The notes: generated by a model from the letters alone, not told the origin. A stretch of 64,000 nt of DNA from Candidatus Peregrinibacteria bacterium RIFOXYA2_FULL_41_18 (GCA_001788795.1 MFXH01000001.1:44525-108524), one strand, 5' to 3'; counted from the stretch's first letter, positions 45,638-56,654 are shown. Numbers and translations: made by a program.

Positions 45638-46396
45638 CTAATGGTGCGCCGTCGTTCCGATCGTCAAGAAAACCGTAGTCAAGAACGAGAACACCAATGC
45701 CTGTATAAATCCTACAAACAGCTCAAGTCCATAGAACGGAAGCGGAATGATATATGGTACAAGGAAAGAAATTACTAGAAGCAAAACTTCTCCTGCAAAT
45801 ACATTTCCGTACAACCTGAACGAGAAAGAAATCATTTTGGAAAACTCAGACATAAGCTCAAGCAACCCAACGAAACAACCGATCGGATCTTTGAGAGGAT
45901 TAACAAAAAACTTATGAGCGTATTTCTTAAAACCCAATATGCTTATCCCAAAAACCTGAACCGCCGTAACAGATATAACTGCAAGCGCAAGCGTCATATT
46001 CACATCAGCATAGGTCGATCTAAAAATAGGTATAAACATCTCATGCCCTTCATGCTCTTCCCAAAACCCAATACTTCCGAAGCCGGGAAGAAGTCCCATC
46101 CAGTTTGAAATAATCACAAAAAAGAAAATCGTAGCAACCAAAGGAAAAAATTTCTTTGCCCTTGCTTCATCACCTATAACACCTTTGAAGAAATCAAAAA
46201 GACTCCCAACGACAGCCTCAACCAAGTTTTGCAATCCACCGGGAACAAGCGCATATTTTCGTTTTTTCAGCACAAGCCCTATAAACAAGAAAACTGTTAA
46301 AGTCATAACGGCCGTAATCAAGGTATTTCTTACCTCAAAACTGCCGATATGAAATATAGTTTCTGACGCAAGCGTTGGTGGTACGAATTCTGCCAT
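45638..46396 (-). CDS. atpB: ATP synthase Fo subunit a
   Basis: 252 residues, five to six membrane helices. It forms the proton half-channels next to the c-ring. The essential Arg lies in SFSFRLYGNVFAGE, and NWMGLLPG is the other family signature. It is the last gene of the cluster, two bases after atpI; normally atpB comes before atpE, so the order is unusual. Confidence 0.93.
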   Translation of the reverse strand: MAEFVPPTLASETIFHIGSFEVRNTLITAVMTLTVFLFIGLVLKKRKYALVPGGLQNLVEAVVGSLFDFFKGVIGDEARAKKFFPLVATIFFFVIISNWMGLLPGFGSIGFWEEHEGHEMFIPIFRSTYADVNMTLALAVISVTAVQVFGISILGFKKYAHKFFVNPLKDPIGCFVGLLELMSEFSKMISFSFRLYGNVFAGEVLLLVISFLVPYIIPLPFYGLELFVGFIQALVFSFLTTVFLTIGTTAHH

Positions 46397-46397
46397 A

Positions 46398-46652
46398 TTA
46401 TTTAATCTTTTTAGATTTAGTTTGAAGTGTTCCGTCTGAAATTATATCTTTTGTCTTAACGTAAACCGTTAGAAGTGAAGCTGTCATCGCTAGAATAAAT
46501 CCTATGATTACGAACAGTGGAAACGAATTGAAATGTTTGTCAGCCATCACGCCTCCTACCCCGAGAAGCACAATCGGAAGCGCAATCATATAACCTAGAT
46601 TTAAAGCAAGCGAATACGCACTCCATACCTTATCTTTTTTCTCATTCTGCAT
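46398..46652 (-). CDS. atpI: AtpI/AtpZ-like ATP synthase assembly protein
   Basis: 84 residues, two membrane helices (~res 18-36 and 45-66). The motif LGVGGVMADKHFNSFPLFVIIG matches the small AtpI/AtpZ proteins that assist c-ring assembly and cation supply. Start and atpC stop share one base (TAATG); atpB follows two bases later, so it is tightly coupled between C and B. Confidence 0.78.
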   Translation of the reverse strand: MQNEKKDKVWSAYSLALNLGYMIALPIVLLGVGGVMADKHFNSFPLFVIIGFILAMTASLLTVYVKTKDIISDGTLQTKSKKIK

Positions 46653-47089
46653 TAAGAATCTTGATTAAAAGTTGCCCTACCGCCTCTCCTCTTCTTAGCA
46701 ATCCTAAGCCTTGAGAGAGCCCTTTCCATTTGTGCAACAGCATCAGCATAACCTTCCTCGCTCTGCTTAACACCTTCCATAAGTTTTTTAGCCCTTTCTT
46801 TCGCTTCTTCGGCACGCTTTTCATTTATAAAATTAGCTGATTCAGCCGCATCGACAAGAAGCGTTACAGTTTTACCATCAACTTCAATCACACCTCTTGT
46901 AACAGAGAAGTAATCATACTCTCCACCCTTCTTAATCTTAAGCTCACCGGGATTAATAGCGGAAATTATAGGAAGATGTTGAGGCAAAACCGTAATCTCA
47001 CCTTCGGCAGTCGGCACAGTCACAGACTCCACCATATCTTGGTAAAGCACCTTCTCCGGCGTAACGATTTTTAGTTGAAACTGTTTCAT
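46652..47089 (-). CDS. atpC: ATP synthase F1 subunit epsilon
   Basis: 145 residues: beta-sandwich LKIVTPEKVLYQDMVESVTV and EGEITVLPQHLPIISAINPG, then a C-terminal helical hairpin that can inhibit hydrolysis. The C-terminus is Arg-rich (LRIAKKRRGGRATF). It lies 86 bp after atpD across a heptamer tract and is fused by overlap to atpI. Confidence 0.93.
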   Translation of the reverse strand: MKQFQLKIVTPEKVLYQDMVESVTVPTAEGEITVLPQHLPIISAINPGELKIKKGGEYDYFSVTRGVIEVDGKTVTLLVDAAESANFINEKRAEEAKERAKKLMEGVKQSEEGYADAVAQMERALSRLRIAKKRRGGRATFNQDS

Positions 47090-47119
47090 GTAACTTTGAG
47101 CTTATAACTTATAGATTCC

Positions 47120-47175
47120 AAACCCCCTCTTAACTATGTCACTACGTCACTTCTTCAACTTCCCCTACTTCTTCC
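47120..47175. repeat. Heptamer tract (CTACTTC type) between atpD and atpC
   Basis: Opens with AACTATGTCACTACGTCAC, then TTCTTCA, ACTTCCC, CTACTTC. Almost word for word the text at 1629-1672. Confidence 0.7.
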
Positions 47176-48549
<1,374 letters not shown>

Positions 48550-48565
48550 TTAATTATTTATTAAA

Positions 48566-49477
48566 TTACATTGTTAAAGCACTCGCAGCTATTTCTGAAA
48601 TTTCAGCGGTAATTGCAGCCTGTCTGGCTTGGTTGTAACTAAGAACGAAATCATCAAGTAGATCGCTTGCCGCCTTCGTAGCATTTTGCATGGCAACCAT
48701 TCTAGCGCTATGTTCGCTTGCACAAGCCTCAAGAACAGCCTGATACAATTGCAACTCGGTCAATTGCGGAACTATATTCTGAATAATATATTGAGGGGAA
48801 GGTTCGAGCTTATAATCGACATCTTTTTCGGGAATACTGGCAACGGTCGTAAATTTAGACCCTAATTCGCTAAGCATTTTCTTGAAAGTCTCTACAGAAA
48901 ACGGAAGTAAAACTCTAGAAACAGGTTTTTGCAAAAGCGTAGAGACGAAATCCGGATAAATTACGGTAACCAAATCATACTGATCCTGCTCAAATCCCTT
49001 CAAGGCGATCTTGCTTATAGGAAAAATATCGGAAAACTTAGGATTAGCTGAATAAGCAGGAAAAACATACTCCAAGTCCTTACCTATTCTGCGCAAGAAT
49101 TCAGCGCCTTTCTTACCACTTGCGACAAAATGAATCTTGGCACTCGGATGCGCAGACTCCAGCTCGGTCAAAACAGTAACCAATTTCTTGCATAGATTAG
49201 TGTTAAGACCGCCACAAAGACCTTTATCTGTAGTAAAGAAAACAATAAGTATATTTTTAACTTCGCGGGATTGGAAAAATTTGTGCAAATTTTTCGCCTT
49301 CTGAGAAAGCTTAGACAATATGTTTGCAGCCAAATATCCGTAAGCACGAAGATTGACCGCATTGTTCACAGCCTTCTTCATTTTGGAAGTCGACACAAGT
49401 TCCATCGCTTTCGTAATCTGTCGCGTGGACTTGATCGATTTAATCTTCCTCTTAATTTCTTTACCTGAATTCGGCAT
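48566..49477 (-). CDS. atpG: ATP synthase F1 subunit gamma
   Basis: 303 residues. The rotor stalk: N-terminal KEIKRKIKSIKSTRQITKAM and C-terminal SEHSARMVAMQNATKAASDL coiled-coil helices are canonical, with a Rossmann-like middle (TTDKGLCGGLNTNL). It lies five bases after atpA. Confidence 0.96.
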   Translation of the reverse strand: MPNSGKEIKRKIKSIKSTRQITKAMELVSTSKMKKAVNNAVNLRAYGYLAANILSKLSQKAKNLHKFFQSREVKNILIVFFTTDKGLCGGLNTNLCKKLVTVLTELESAHPSAKIHFVASGKKGAEFLRRIGKDLEYVFPAYSANPKFSDIFPISKIALKGFEQDQYDLVTVIYPDFVSTLLQKPVSRVLLPFSVETFKKMLSELGSKFTTVASIPEKDVDYKLEPSPQYIIQNIVPQLTELQLYQAVLEACASEHSARMVAMQNATKAASDLLDDFVLSYNQARQAAITAEISEIAASALTM

Positions 49478-49482
49478 AAAAT

Positions 49483-50991
49483 TTATTCAAACTTATGTTC
49501 AGAATTAAAACCGTGCAAAGCTTTTTTCAATTTCTCCTCCAACTCAGCGGGCAAATCCTTAGTTGTCTTAATTTCCTTCAATATATCGCTGTGTCTGGCA
49601 TCGAAATAAGAATGTAATTTTTCCTCATAATCTTTAACCTTAGTAACAGGTATGTGTGACAAATAATCGTTGATACCCGCATACAAAATCACAACCTGCT
49701 TCTCAACAGGCAAAGCACTGTACTGAGTCTGCTTCAAAATTTCAGTCAAACGATCACCTTTGTTAAGCTGTTTCTTGGTAGCCTCATCCAAATCGGAACC
49801 GAATTGAGCGAAAACAGCCAACTCCCTATATTGAGCAAGTTCAAGTTTCAATTTACCTGCAACTTTTTTCATGGCTTTGATTTGAGCGGCAGAACCTACG
49901 CGAGAAACAGATATACCTACGTTAAGAGCCGGACGAATACCCTTATAGAAAAGATCTGACTCCAAGAATATCTGTCCGTCTGTAATAGAAATTATGTTTG
50001 TAGGAATGTAAGCGGAAACGTCTCCGGCCTGAGTCTCAACGATTGGAAGAGCCGTAAGAGATCCTCCTCCATATTTCTGATCAAGTCTGCAAGCTCTTTC
50101 AAGCAATCTTGAATGGAGATAGAAAACGTCTCCCGGATAAGCCTCTCTACCCGAAGGTCTTCTAAGTAGAAGTGAAACTTCGCGGTAAGCCCAAGCGTGT
50201 TTAGACAAATCATCGTAAATAACCAAAACGTCTTTGCCTTGATCCAAGAAGTACTCACCCATAGCGCATCCTGCAAAAGGAGCGATATAACTGAGCGATG
50301 CAGGATCTGAAGCCGAAGTCTTAACTATAATCGTATATTCCATAGCGCCTCTCTTCTCGAGCTCGGCAACTATCTTGGCAACCTTGGACTCTTTCTGACC
50401 GATAGCGACATAAATACAAATCATATTCTCTTCTTTTTGATTCACAATCGCATCAATCGCAATAGCAGTTTTACCTGTCTGACGATCTCCGATAATCAAC
50501 TCTCTCTGCCCTCTTCCAACTGGGATCATGGCATCAATCGCCTTTAAACCTGTCTGAACCGGAGTATTTACACCTTTTCTCTTAATAACACGAGGAGCGA
50601 TCTTTTCAACAGGATAATAAACATCGGTGCTGATCTCGCCTTTTCCATCTTCAGGGACACCGAGAGGATTAACAACACGTCCAATAACAGCTTCGCCTGC
50701 AGGAACAGATAAGATCTTACCAGTTGCACGAACCTCATCCCCTTCCTTAATACCCTTATCACTTCCAAGGATGATCGCACCCACGTTGTCTTCTTCAAGG
50801 TTAAGAGCCACACCCATTTGACCATTTTGGAACTCAATCATTTCTTGAGAAGCCACATCGCTCAAGCCTGCAATTCTCGCAATACCATCGCCAACCTCGA
50901 TCACATGACCGACTTTTTCAACATAAGCTCCGGACTTATAACCCTCAATCTGCTTTTTAAGCGCTGACAAGATTTGATCTTTTGTATCCAT
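49483..50991 (-). CDS. atpA: ATP synthase F1 subunit alpha
   Basis: 502 residues, normal. Non-catalytic nucleotide-binding subunit with P-loop [30 protein letters not shown] and the ARG-finger region [11 protein letters not shown]. Start follows atpH by 17 bp. Confidence 0.97.
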   Translation of the reverse strand: MDTKDQILSALKKQIEGYKSGAYVEKVGHVIEVGDGIARIAGLSDVASQEMIEFQNGQMGVALNLEEDNVGAIILGSDKGIKEGDEVRATGKILSVPAGEAVIGRVVNPLGVPEDGKGEISTDVYYPVEKIAPRVIKRKGVNTPVQTGLKAIDAMIPVGRGQRELIIGDRQTGKTAIAIDAIVNQKEENMICIYVAIGQKESKVAKIVAELEKRGAMEYTIIVKTSASDPASLSYIAPFAGCAMGEYFLDQGKDVLVIYDDLSKHAWAYREVSLLLRRPSGREAYPGDVFYLHSRLLERACRLDQKYGGGSLTALPIVETQAGDVSAYIPTNIISITDGQIFLESDLFYKGIRPALNVGISVSRVGSAAQIKAMKKVAGKLKLELAQYRELAVFAQFGSDLDEATKKQLNKGDRLTEILKQTQYSALPVEKQVVILYAGINDYLSHIPVTKVKDYEEKLHSYFDARHSDILKEIKTTKDLPAELEEKLKKALHGFNSEHKFE

Positions 50992-51008
50992 ATAATGATT
51001 TTAAGTAT

Positions 51009-51410
51009 TTATGAAATAAGTTTTGATTCCAACCTAGCAAGATTTCGAGCCAAACTTCCATCAACAACATACTCTCCAAACTCAAGCTTCATGCCACCTA
51101 TCAACTTCTCATCAACCCTAATATCCAAGATAGCCTTGCCTTCGAACACCTCGCCTAAAGAAGATTCCAATTCGGAAACTTCTTCTTGAGCGGGCTTCGA
51201 AGGTAAAATTACCTTGATTTCGATTTCACCTCTGCGATTCTGCCATTCCTCCTTGAAAGCACCATAAAATCTCTTAATAATTTTGCCCTGCTTCTTCTTC
51301 CTTAACAAGAAAAGTAGATTTTTGACCTTTGCAGGCAAAGAACTGGCATCTTTGTCATTTTCCAAAGCCTCAACCATTGCAACAGCATATTTTTTTACAG
51401 TGAGCTTCAT
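51009..51410 (-). CDS. atpH: ATP synthase F1 subunit delta (short)
   Basis: 133 residues, clearly shorter than the usual ~175-180. The N-terminal helical bundle is reduced, while the C-terminal strand region (KAILDIRVDEKLIGGMKLEFG) is recognisable and canonical. Position between atpF and atpA confirms it. Reduced delta subunits are plausible in compact CPR genomes. Confidence 0.85.
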   Translation of the reverse strand: MKLTVKKYAVAMVEALENDKDASSLPAKVKNLLFLLRKKKQGKIIKRFYGAFKEEWQNRRGEIEIKVILPSKPAQEEVSELESSLGEVFEGKAILDIRVDEKLIGGMKLEFGEYVVDGSLARNLARLESKLIS

Positions 51411-51412
51411 GT

Positions 51413-51441
51413 AGTTTGTAACTGGTAACTGGTAACTGATG
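51413..51441. repeat. Heptamer tract (TAACTGG type)
   Basis: TAGTTTG, TAACTGG, TAACTGG, TAACTGA in the atpF-atpH gap, followed at ~51449 by a CTACTTC-type stretch. Confidence 0.8.
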
Positions 51442-51475
51442 TATTCATTTACTATGTCACTTCCCCCTACTTCCC

Positions 51476-51982
51476 CTACTTCTTCAAACTCCTAACTTCT
51501 TGCGCAATCGCATCCTTCAATCTCTTCTGATCGGAATCGCTGAACTCGCGCTGCAAAATCTTCTGACTGCTCATAATAACAAGCGCCGAAACTTCTTTCT
51601 TGATATCTTTCATCATAGCGTTTTTCTCAGCAACAATTTGAGTCCTGCAACGATCCATCATGTTAGATATCTCACCTTTCGCCTTCTCGAGAATCTTCTG
51701 ATGCTCCGATTCCGCATCCTTCTTAGCTTTTTCTATTATAGAAACAGCCTCCTTCGAAGCTTTTGCAAGAGTACCCTTCCTTTCCTCCTCCAGCTTTTCA
51801 ATTCTCTCTTCCATCTTCTTGGAATCTTCTACAGTCTTGGCTATCATATTCTTCCTAGTATCAAGCATTTTAAGAACAGGCTTGTAAACAAGCTTTTTTA
51901 ATACAAAAAGAAGTATCAAAAAATTAACTACTTGGGCAAGCAACAACTTTAGGTCGATGCCTAGCTTCTCAATGAGTTCCAT
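51476..51982 (-). CDS. atpF: ATP synthase Fo subunit b
   Basis: 168 residues: N-terminal membrane helix (LLLAQVVNFLILLFVLKKLV) followed by a long charged coiled coil, the peripheral stalk. LDTRKNMIAKTVEDSKKMEE is typical of the start of the stalk. Only one b gene is present, so a homodimer is expected. Confidence 0.93.
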   Translation of the reverse strand: MELIEKLGIDLKLLLAQVVNFLILLFVLKKLVYKPVLKMLDTRKNMIAKTVEDSKKMEERIEKLEEERKGTLAKASKEAVSIIEKAKKDAESEHQKILEKAKGEISNMMDRCRTQIVAEKNAMMKDIKKEVSALVIMSSQKILQREFSDSDQKRLKDAIAQEVRSLKK

Positions 51983-52002
51983 CGTAAAAAACGATTAAAA
52001 AT

Positions 52003-52218
52003 TTAGACGAACTTGATGATAAGAGCGATAACAAGAGCATAGATAGCAATAGCCTCGCAGAATGCGATAGCCAAGATCATAGCTGTTTGAATTGATGAAG
52101 AAGCTTCTGGATTCCTTCCAATTGCTTCCATGGCCTTTGAAGCCAACATACCGATTGCAATCGCAGGCATTGCAGAGCCGATTGCGATTGTAAGAGCGAC
52201 GGCAAAATTCTTGTCCAT
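52003..52218 (-). CDS. atpE: ATP synthase Fo subunit c
   Basis: 71 residues, two-helix hairpin with polar loop GRNPEA. The ion-binding Glu is in AFCEAIAIYALVIAL. The residues that mark Na+ binding (Gln in helix 1 and Ser/Thr right after the Glu) are absent, so proton coupling is expected. It is the first gene of the cluster in transcription order. Confidence 0.95.
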   Translation of the reverse strand: MDKNFAVALTIAIGSAMPAIAIGMLASKAMEAIGRNPEASSSIQTAMILAIAFCEAIAIYALVIALIIKFV

Positions 52219-52444
52219 CTTTTTTGAGGTTAAAAATAATTCCCAAATAGACTACCGACAATAGCCAGAAAATCAAGGGTAAATCGAAAAAAATCAAATG
52301 AGATGTTGAAAGTAAAGAAAAATCATTGTCTATTAACAAATCAACATTATTCGAATACTACAACGCAAAAAAATATACGTAAAAGAATGTGATGTTAAGA
52401 TATAAAAAGCATTATTGAATTTTATTATTTTAACCCGAACCGAC

Positions 52445-53467
52445 ATGAAAAAAACCAAGATCGCAGCAATGGCGATAACCATAGGACTCGCCATATCAAT
52501 ACCACTCGCACTTGCGGCAGATGCATGGCCGGCATCATCAACAGGGATAGAAATAAACGGAGGATCTGTAGCGGAACCAAGCGGTTCAACAATATATGGA
52601 GGACAATTATGGGTTGTAAGCGATAACGGATACGTATGGTCAATGAATCTTGATGGAACAAATAAATCAAGCACATACATCGGCGGCGACCTAGAAGGCA
52701 TAACATCAAAAGGCTCATACCTATATGTAATGTACGAATATCCTCAAGCCGTAGCAGAATTCAACCCGACAACAAAAACTCTCACAGGAAACACTTGGAA
52801 TCTTGCATCATATATAAGCTGCCCAACAACAAACTTATGCCTTGAAGCGATAGTTTATGATTCCACAAATGACAACTTCCTATTGGGACATCAGGAAACC
52901 GGATATACATATGTACTTAAACTAGGCGCGTCCGGATCTGTAACAAGCGTTGGCTCATTCGCACCATTAAACGGATACACGGATTTGGCGGGAATGTACA
53001 TCCAAGACGGAACTTTGTATCAAATCTGGGATGGATCTGACAGAATAGCATTGGGAACTTACAACCCGACGACCTTGGCATACACAGAAATACATCACTA
53101 TACGCTCGCCGGAGACAATCAAGAGGGCATCTCGTTGAACGGAACAACGATATACATCATGGAAGATGATGGACATATTTATTATTACACAGGATTCCCA
53201 ACAGTATCCAGCAACACGACAACCGTAGTCGAGCCTGAACCAACCCCAGATTACAGCACAATATCCTCTTATGTATTGAACACTAGAAAAGGAACTCTAG
53301 TCGTTACTTACACAAGCGGAGACGCTCAAACAATAACATTTACAGCAGGAGCAAGAGCTTTGGTATCCAAATCAACAGACGGGACAGAACTATATCTTCT
53401 CATAACTAACGTAATGCAAACATACGAAAACGGCGTGCTTGCAGACACGGTGACATTCGGAAGATAA
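52445..53467 (+). CDS. Secreted beta-propeller-like protein
   Basis: 340 residues with a signal peptide (MKKTKIAAMAITIGLAISIP, cleavage near ALAA). The body is a series of blade-like strands: GGQLWVVSDNGYVWSMNLDG, DLEGITSKGSYLYVMYE, EAIVYDSTNDNFLLGHQE, LAGMYIQDGTLYQIWDG, DNQEGISLNGTTIYIMED. The DLEG/QEGIS blades resemble the YjiK/SdiA-regulated propeller family. A Thr/Pro linker and a C-terminal ~70-residue beta domain follow. Exported, function unknown. The first in-frame ATG, ten codons earlier, would spoil the signal peptide. Confidence 0.7.
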   Translation: MKKTKIAAMAITIGLAISIPLALAADAWPASSTGIEINGGSVAEPSGSTIYGGQLWVVSDNGYVWSMNLDGTNKSSTYIGGDLEGITSKGSYLYVMYEYPQAVAEFNPTTKTLTGNTWNLASYISCPTTNLCLEAIVYDSTNDNFLLGHQETGYTYVLKLGASGSVTSVGSFAPLNGYTDLAGMYIQDGTLYQIWDGSDRIALGTYNPTTLAYTEIHHYTLAGDNQEGISLNGTTIYIMEDDGHIYYYTGFPTVSSNTTTVVEPEPTPDYSTISSYVLNTRKGTLVVTYTSGDAQTITFTAGARALVSKSTDGTELYLLITNVMQTYENGVLADTVTFGR

Positions 53468-53488
53468 GCTAAAATTTTAAACATATCG

Positions 53489-53523
53489 AAAGAGGAAGTA
53501 ATCAAAACACTTCCTCTTTTTTT
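53489..53523 (+). terminator. Intrinsic terminator
   Basis: AAAGAGGAAGT/ACTTCCTCTTT stem (53489-53499 with 53509-53519), nine-base loop, run of T. Confidence 0.88.
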
Positions 53524-53565
53524 AAAAAATATGTTTTAATACACATATTAACGAATATTCCTCTC

Positions 53566-54183
53566 ATGAAAAAACTCAATCTAGGCCTTCTCAGCTCCTC
53601 CCTCTACGTCGCATTTCAGATTTTCGCGAATATACTTTCAACAAAAATCGCAATTCTTCCTCTGCTTAATCTTGCAGTAGACGGCGGAACGATCATTTAC
53701 CCACTCACTTTTACACTAAGAGATTTCGTCCACAAAACTTGGGGCAAAAAAAACTCACGCCAAATAGTAATAATAGCAGGCGCACTTAATCTTATAATGG
53801 TTTTTCTTTTCATAGCGGTAGCGGCACTTCCCGCAGACCCGACATGGCCGTTTCAAACAGCTTTTGAATCAATTCTGCTTCCGGTCTGGCGCATAACAAT
53901 TGCATCAATTATCGCCCAAATAATTTCGGAACTCATCGATACGGAAATCTTCAGTATCATTTATAAGAAAATTGGCGATATGACGGCTGTATTCTTCTCG
54001 AATTTCGTCGCTCTCATCGTGGACAGCATACTTTTCAGCATGATCGCATTTTACGGCTCAATGCCAACAGAAACGGTTATACAAATAATCATAAGTAACA
54101 TCCTAATAAAATTGGTAATCAGTATCATTTCCGTACCGACAATAAAGTTGATTCCAAGAAAAGTGGATATTAACGAAATGTAA
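53566..54183 (+). CDS. yhhQ: Queuosine precursor transporter (VUT/YhhQ family)
   Basis: 205 residues, six membrane helices. YhhQ imports queuosine precursors (preQ0/preQ1) for tRNA modification. Family features: NILSTKIAILPLLNLAVDGG, YPLTFTLRDFVHKTWGKK, and the helix SELIDTEIFSIIYKK. No queuosine synthesis genes are present in the window, consistent with salvage. Confidence 0.88.
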   Translation: MKKLNLGLLSSSLYVAFQIFANILSTKIAILPLLNLAVDGGTIIYPLTFTLRDFVHKTWGKKNSRQIVIIAGALNLIMVFLFIAVAALPADPTWPFQTAFESILLPVWRITIASIIAQIISELIDTEIFSIIYKKIGDMTAVFFSNFVALIVDSILFSMIAFYGSMPTETVIQIIISNILIKLVISIISVPTIKLIPRKVDINEM

Positions 54184-54215
54184 CATCCGCGAAGCGACCT
54201 CTCTTCTCTTCAATC

Positions 54216-54257
54216 TTTAATCTATTATCTATTATCTCCAATCCTTCATATTCAATC
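54216..54257. repeat. Heptamer tract running into the ZIP coding frame
   Basis: TTTAATC, TATTATC, TATTATC, TCCAATC, CTTCATA, TTCAATC in exact register. The next codons in the ZIP frame are TGG CTC TAT, the start of its first membrane helix. Confidence 0.88.
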
Positions 54258-54362
54258 TGGCTCTATACAATCGGAAGCGTAATTATCGTAAGTTCAATAT
54301 CCTTAGTCGGATCGATTACACTTATACTTAAGAAAGAAAAACTGAAGTCCGTACTCCTATTC

Positions 54363-54995
54363 TTGGTAGCGTTTTCAGCGGGAGCGCTCTTGGGAGATGC
54401 TTTCATACATTTAATACCGGAGGCAATCGGAGAAGAAGGCGTATCCATACAAACTTCAATGTTAATAACCACAGGGATACTGATATTTTTCGTGCTTGAA
54501 AAAATCATACACTGGCGTCATTGCCATCAAGTCGGATGTGAAGAACACATCCATCATTTGGGAATGATGAACTTCATTGGAGATGGCGTACATAACGCAA
54601 TCGATGGAATGTTAATCGCCGGCAGCTTCATGCTCAGTCCGGAAATCGGGATAACTACAACGATAGCTGTAATTTTGCATGAAATACCTCAGGAAATCGG
54701 TGATTTCGGAGTATTGCTTTATTCAGGTATAAAAGCCAAAAAAGCACTACTAATGAATTTCGCCTCAGCGCTTTTCGCAATAATCGGAGCATTAATCGTT
54801 CTAATATTGGGAACAAAAATGGAAAACATCACACAAATCATAATACCGATAACCGCTGGAGGATTTATTTATATCGCCGGAGCAGATTTGATCCCTGAAT
54901 TGCACAAAGAAGTTAAACTTTCGAAATCACTCATCCAATTCATATCAATTCTTATGGGAATCGGACTGATGACACTGTTATTAGTTCTTGAATAG
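54363..54995 (+). CDS. ZIP-family metal transporter; true start upstream
   Basis: 210 residues from the TTG at 54363, but the frame is open upstream and encodes the missing first helix (WLYTIGSVIIVSSISLVG, then SITLILKKEK). The expected start near 54230-54258 has no ATG, GTG or TTG, only ATT/ATC codons, and abuts a heptamer tract. ZIP motifs are clear: AFSAGALLGDAFIHLIPE, His-rich loop HWRHCHQVGCEEHIHH, helix IV IGDGVHNAIDG and helix V LHEIPQEIGDFG, which bind Zn2+ or Fe2+. The transporter is likely functional if translated. Confidence 0.85.
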   Translation: MVAFSAGALLGDAFIHLIPEAIGEEGVSIQTSMLITTGILIFFVLEKIIHWRHCHQVGCEEHIHHLGMMNFIGDGVHNAIDGMLIAGSFMLSPEIGITTTIAVILHEIPQEIGDFGVLLYSGIKAKKALLMNFASALFAIIGALIVLILGTKMENITQIIIPITAGGFIYIAGADLIPELHKEVKLSKSLIQFISILMGIGLMTLLLVLE

Positions 54996-55001
54996 CTTGT
55001 G

Positions 55002-55247
55002 TCACTTCTTTTCCATTAACCTAGCCTTGGTCAAAACCATCAAAGCTGTAGTTAAACTAAGCAAATTAGCTGCACCAAGCAGCTTAGTTTCTTCGGAGGA
55101 ACTCAAATCCCACGCCAATACAAGAACACCCAACGCATAAACCATAACAAAGACTTGATTAACACCTTTTTTCTTCTTATTCATCACAAGAAACTGAATA
55201 AGCCATCCGACAATGATAAGACCTAACCCGATAAGTGAATAACTCAT
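55002..55247 (-). CDS. Three-helix hypothetical membrane protein (81 residues)
   Basis: Three hydrophobic segments (~res 4-21, 30-47, 54-72) joined by short loops, the first followed by NKKKKG. It is the next gene after RuBisCO on the same strand, across a heptamer tract, and converges on the ZIP gene with 6 bp between. No family recognised; an association with RuBisCO is only positional. Confidence 0.6.
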   Translation of the reverse strand: MSYSLIGLGLIIVGWLIQFLVMNKKKKGVNQVFVMVYALGVLVLAWDLSSSEETKLLGAANLLSLTTALMVLTKARLMEKK

Positions 55248-55271
55248 TTTGTATTTGTATTAAATTATTAA

Positions 55272-55312
55272 CTACGTCACTTCCCCCTACTTCTCCTACT
55301 TCCCCCTCACTT
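55272..55312. repeat. Heptamer tract (CTACTTC type)
   Basis: TCACTTC, CCCCTAC and related units up to the rbcL stop, matching the lead-in text seen at 51450. Confidence 0.65.
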
Positions 55313-56635
55313 CCCCGCATACTTCTTCGTATATTCGACATGCTCCTTATAGAACTCAACCGCTTGACCCAATTCGGCATGAGTCTTGGCATATTCGTTC
55401 ATATCGATTTTTTGCTTCCAAGCTTCGCAAGCCTGAACAAGAGCCATTGCACCTTTTTCGGTTCCACTTGGATGAGAATGAACACCGCCGCCCATAGTTG
55501 TAATGAAATCAACAGTACCGATCACATCCGCAAAAGGCTTCAAAAGCACAGGGTTCAAACCGCCTGAAGCGATAGGACACATAGGCTTCATATCACCCCA
55601 GTCTTGCTCGAAAAAAGGACCACTGGCAACCTTGTCGAGAGCCAAATGCGCAGCCCTTACATCAGTATCACCATCACCGGCCATTTTGCCGATTCCGGCG
55701 GTACCCGTATGCATTCCACTCGCTCCGGCCAAACGACCGAACTTGGTCAAAACCTCTACGGTATAACCGATTGGATTTTCTTCTCTGGTCATAGCACCAT
55801 GTCCCGCCCTGTGGAAATGCAAGAATACATCCGGCCACATTCTGCGAGCAGTCTGAACCGCAGTCCATCCTGCCGTAAGCCCGTCAACCAAGAATGCATA
55901 ACTACCTTTTTCCATATATTTCATAACGATTTCGGCGCGTTTCTGCATAGTCATGAAATCAGCGGCGGAAATATTGAAAGACATAACCTTATTTTTGCCG
56001 GTTTCTTTTCGAACCTGCTCCATTTTTTTCGCAATCGCCTTAACAGCATCTTCAAAAGGACAGAAAACCTGATCCGCCTGTGGCTCATCAAACTTCACGA
56101 AATCGCCACCACCTTTCCAGAATCTATAACAAACATCCGCAAACTCATCAGTCTTAAGACCGATCTTAGGCTTGATAATAGTGCCTAGAACCGGACGAGC
56201 ATCGCCATCGATTCCAAGATATTTCTTCATATCGCCGATAGTCGTATAAGGACCATCATAATTCTTAAGCATCTCCGGAGGGAACCAACAATCGAGAGCT
56301 TTGATAGCCTTCACATCGGCCATACCGAAAACATTTCCGACAATGTAAGTAAGAATGTTTTGGACATTGCCTCCCCTATCGAAAATATCAACGGGGTATG
56401 CAATCCAAACAAGATTTTTCGCTTCATCAATTTTGTAAACAAGAGCATCCATACTCTTGGAGAACTCTGTAGCCGTACCGATTGTAAGATTGGAACCGGT
56501 ACTGGATTCAGCGGCAACTTCGCTCGCGGCATCCAACAAGTCTCGACCTTCTCCGGGAACGAGATGAAACACAACCAGCATGTAATTGCCGGCGGCAATA
56601 GGGTCAAATCCCAGTTTCAGATATTCTTTTTGCAT
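55307..56635 (-). CDS. rbcL: Ribulose-bisphosphate carboxylase, form II/III-like
   Basis: 442 residues. Large subunit of the kind found in Peregrinibacteria and methanogens, thought to act in an AMP/nucleoside salvage route. Catalytic parts: TIIKPKIGL with both lysines, GGDFVKFDEPQADQ with the carbamylated Lys, Asp and Glu, FHRAGHGAMTR, HTGTAGIGKMAGD (loop 6 Lys), and SGGLNP, TMGGGVHSH for phosphate. Next to the carbamylated Lys, form II has Asn (KNDEP) and I/III have Asp; here it is Phe, and QGNQ reads QADQ. It lies 19 bp after the giant wall-hydrolase gene; no small subunit, phosphoribulokinase or AMP phosphorylase is in the window. Confidence 0.94.
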   Translation of the reverse strand: MQKEYLKLGFDPIAAGNYMLVVFHLVPGEGRDLLDAASEVAAESSTGSNLTIGTATEFSKSMDALVYKIDEAKNLVWIAYPVDIFDRGGNVQNILTYIVGNVFGMADVKAIKALDCWFPPEMLKNYDGPYTTIGDMKKYLGIDGDARPVLGTIIKPKIGLKTDEFADVCYRFWKGGGDFVKFDEPQADQVFCPFEDAVKAIAKKMEQVRKETGKNKVMSFNISAADFMTMQKRAEIVMKYMEKGSYAFLVDGLTAGWTAVQTARRMWPDVFLHFHRAGHGAMTREENPIGYTVEVLTKFGRLAGASGMHTGTAGIGKMAGDGDTDVRAAHLALDKVASGPFFEQDWGDMKPMCPIASGGLNPVLLKPFADVIGTVDFITTMGGGVHSHPSGTEKGAMALVQACEAWKQKIDMNEYAKTHAELGQAVEFYKEHVEYTKKYAGK

Positions 56636-56654
56636 GTTTGTTTTGGTTTAAAAT

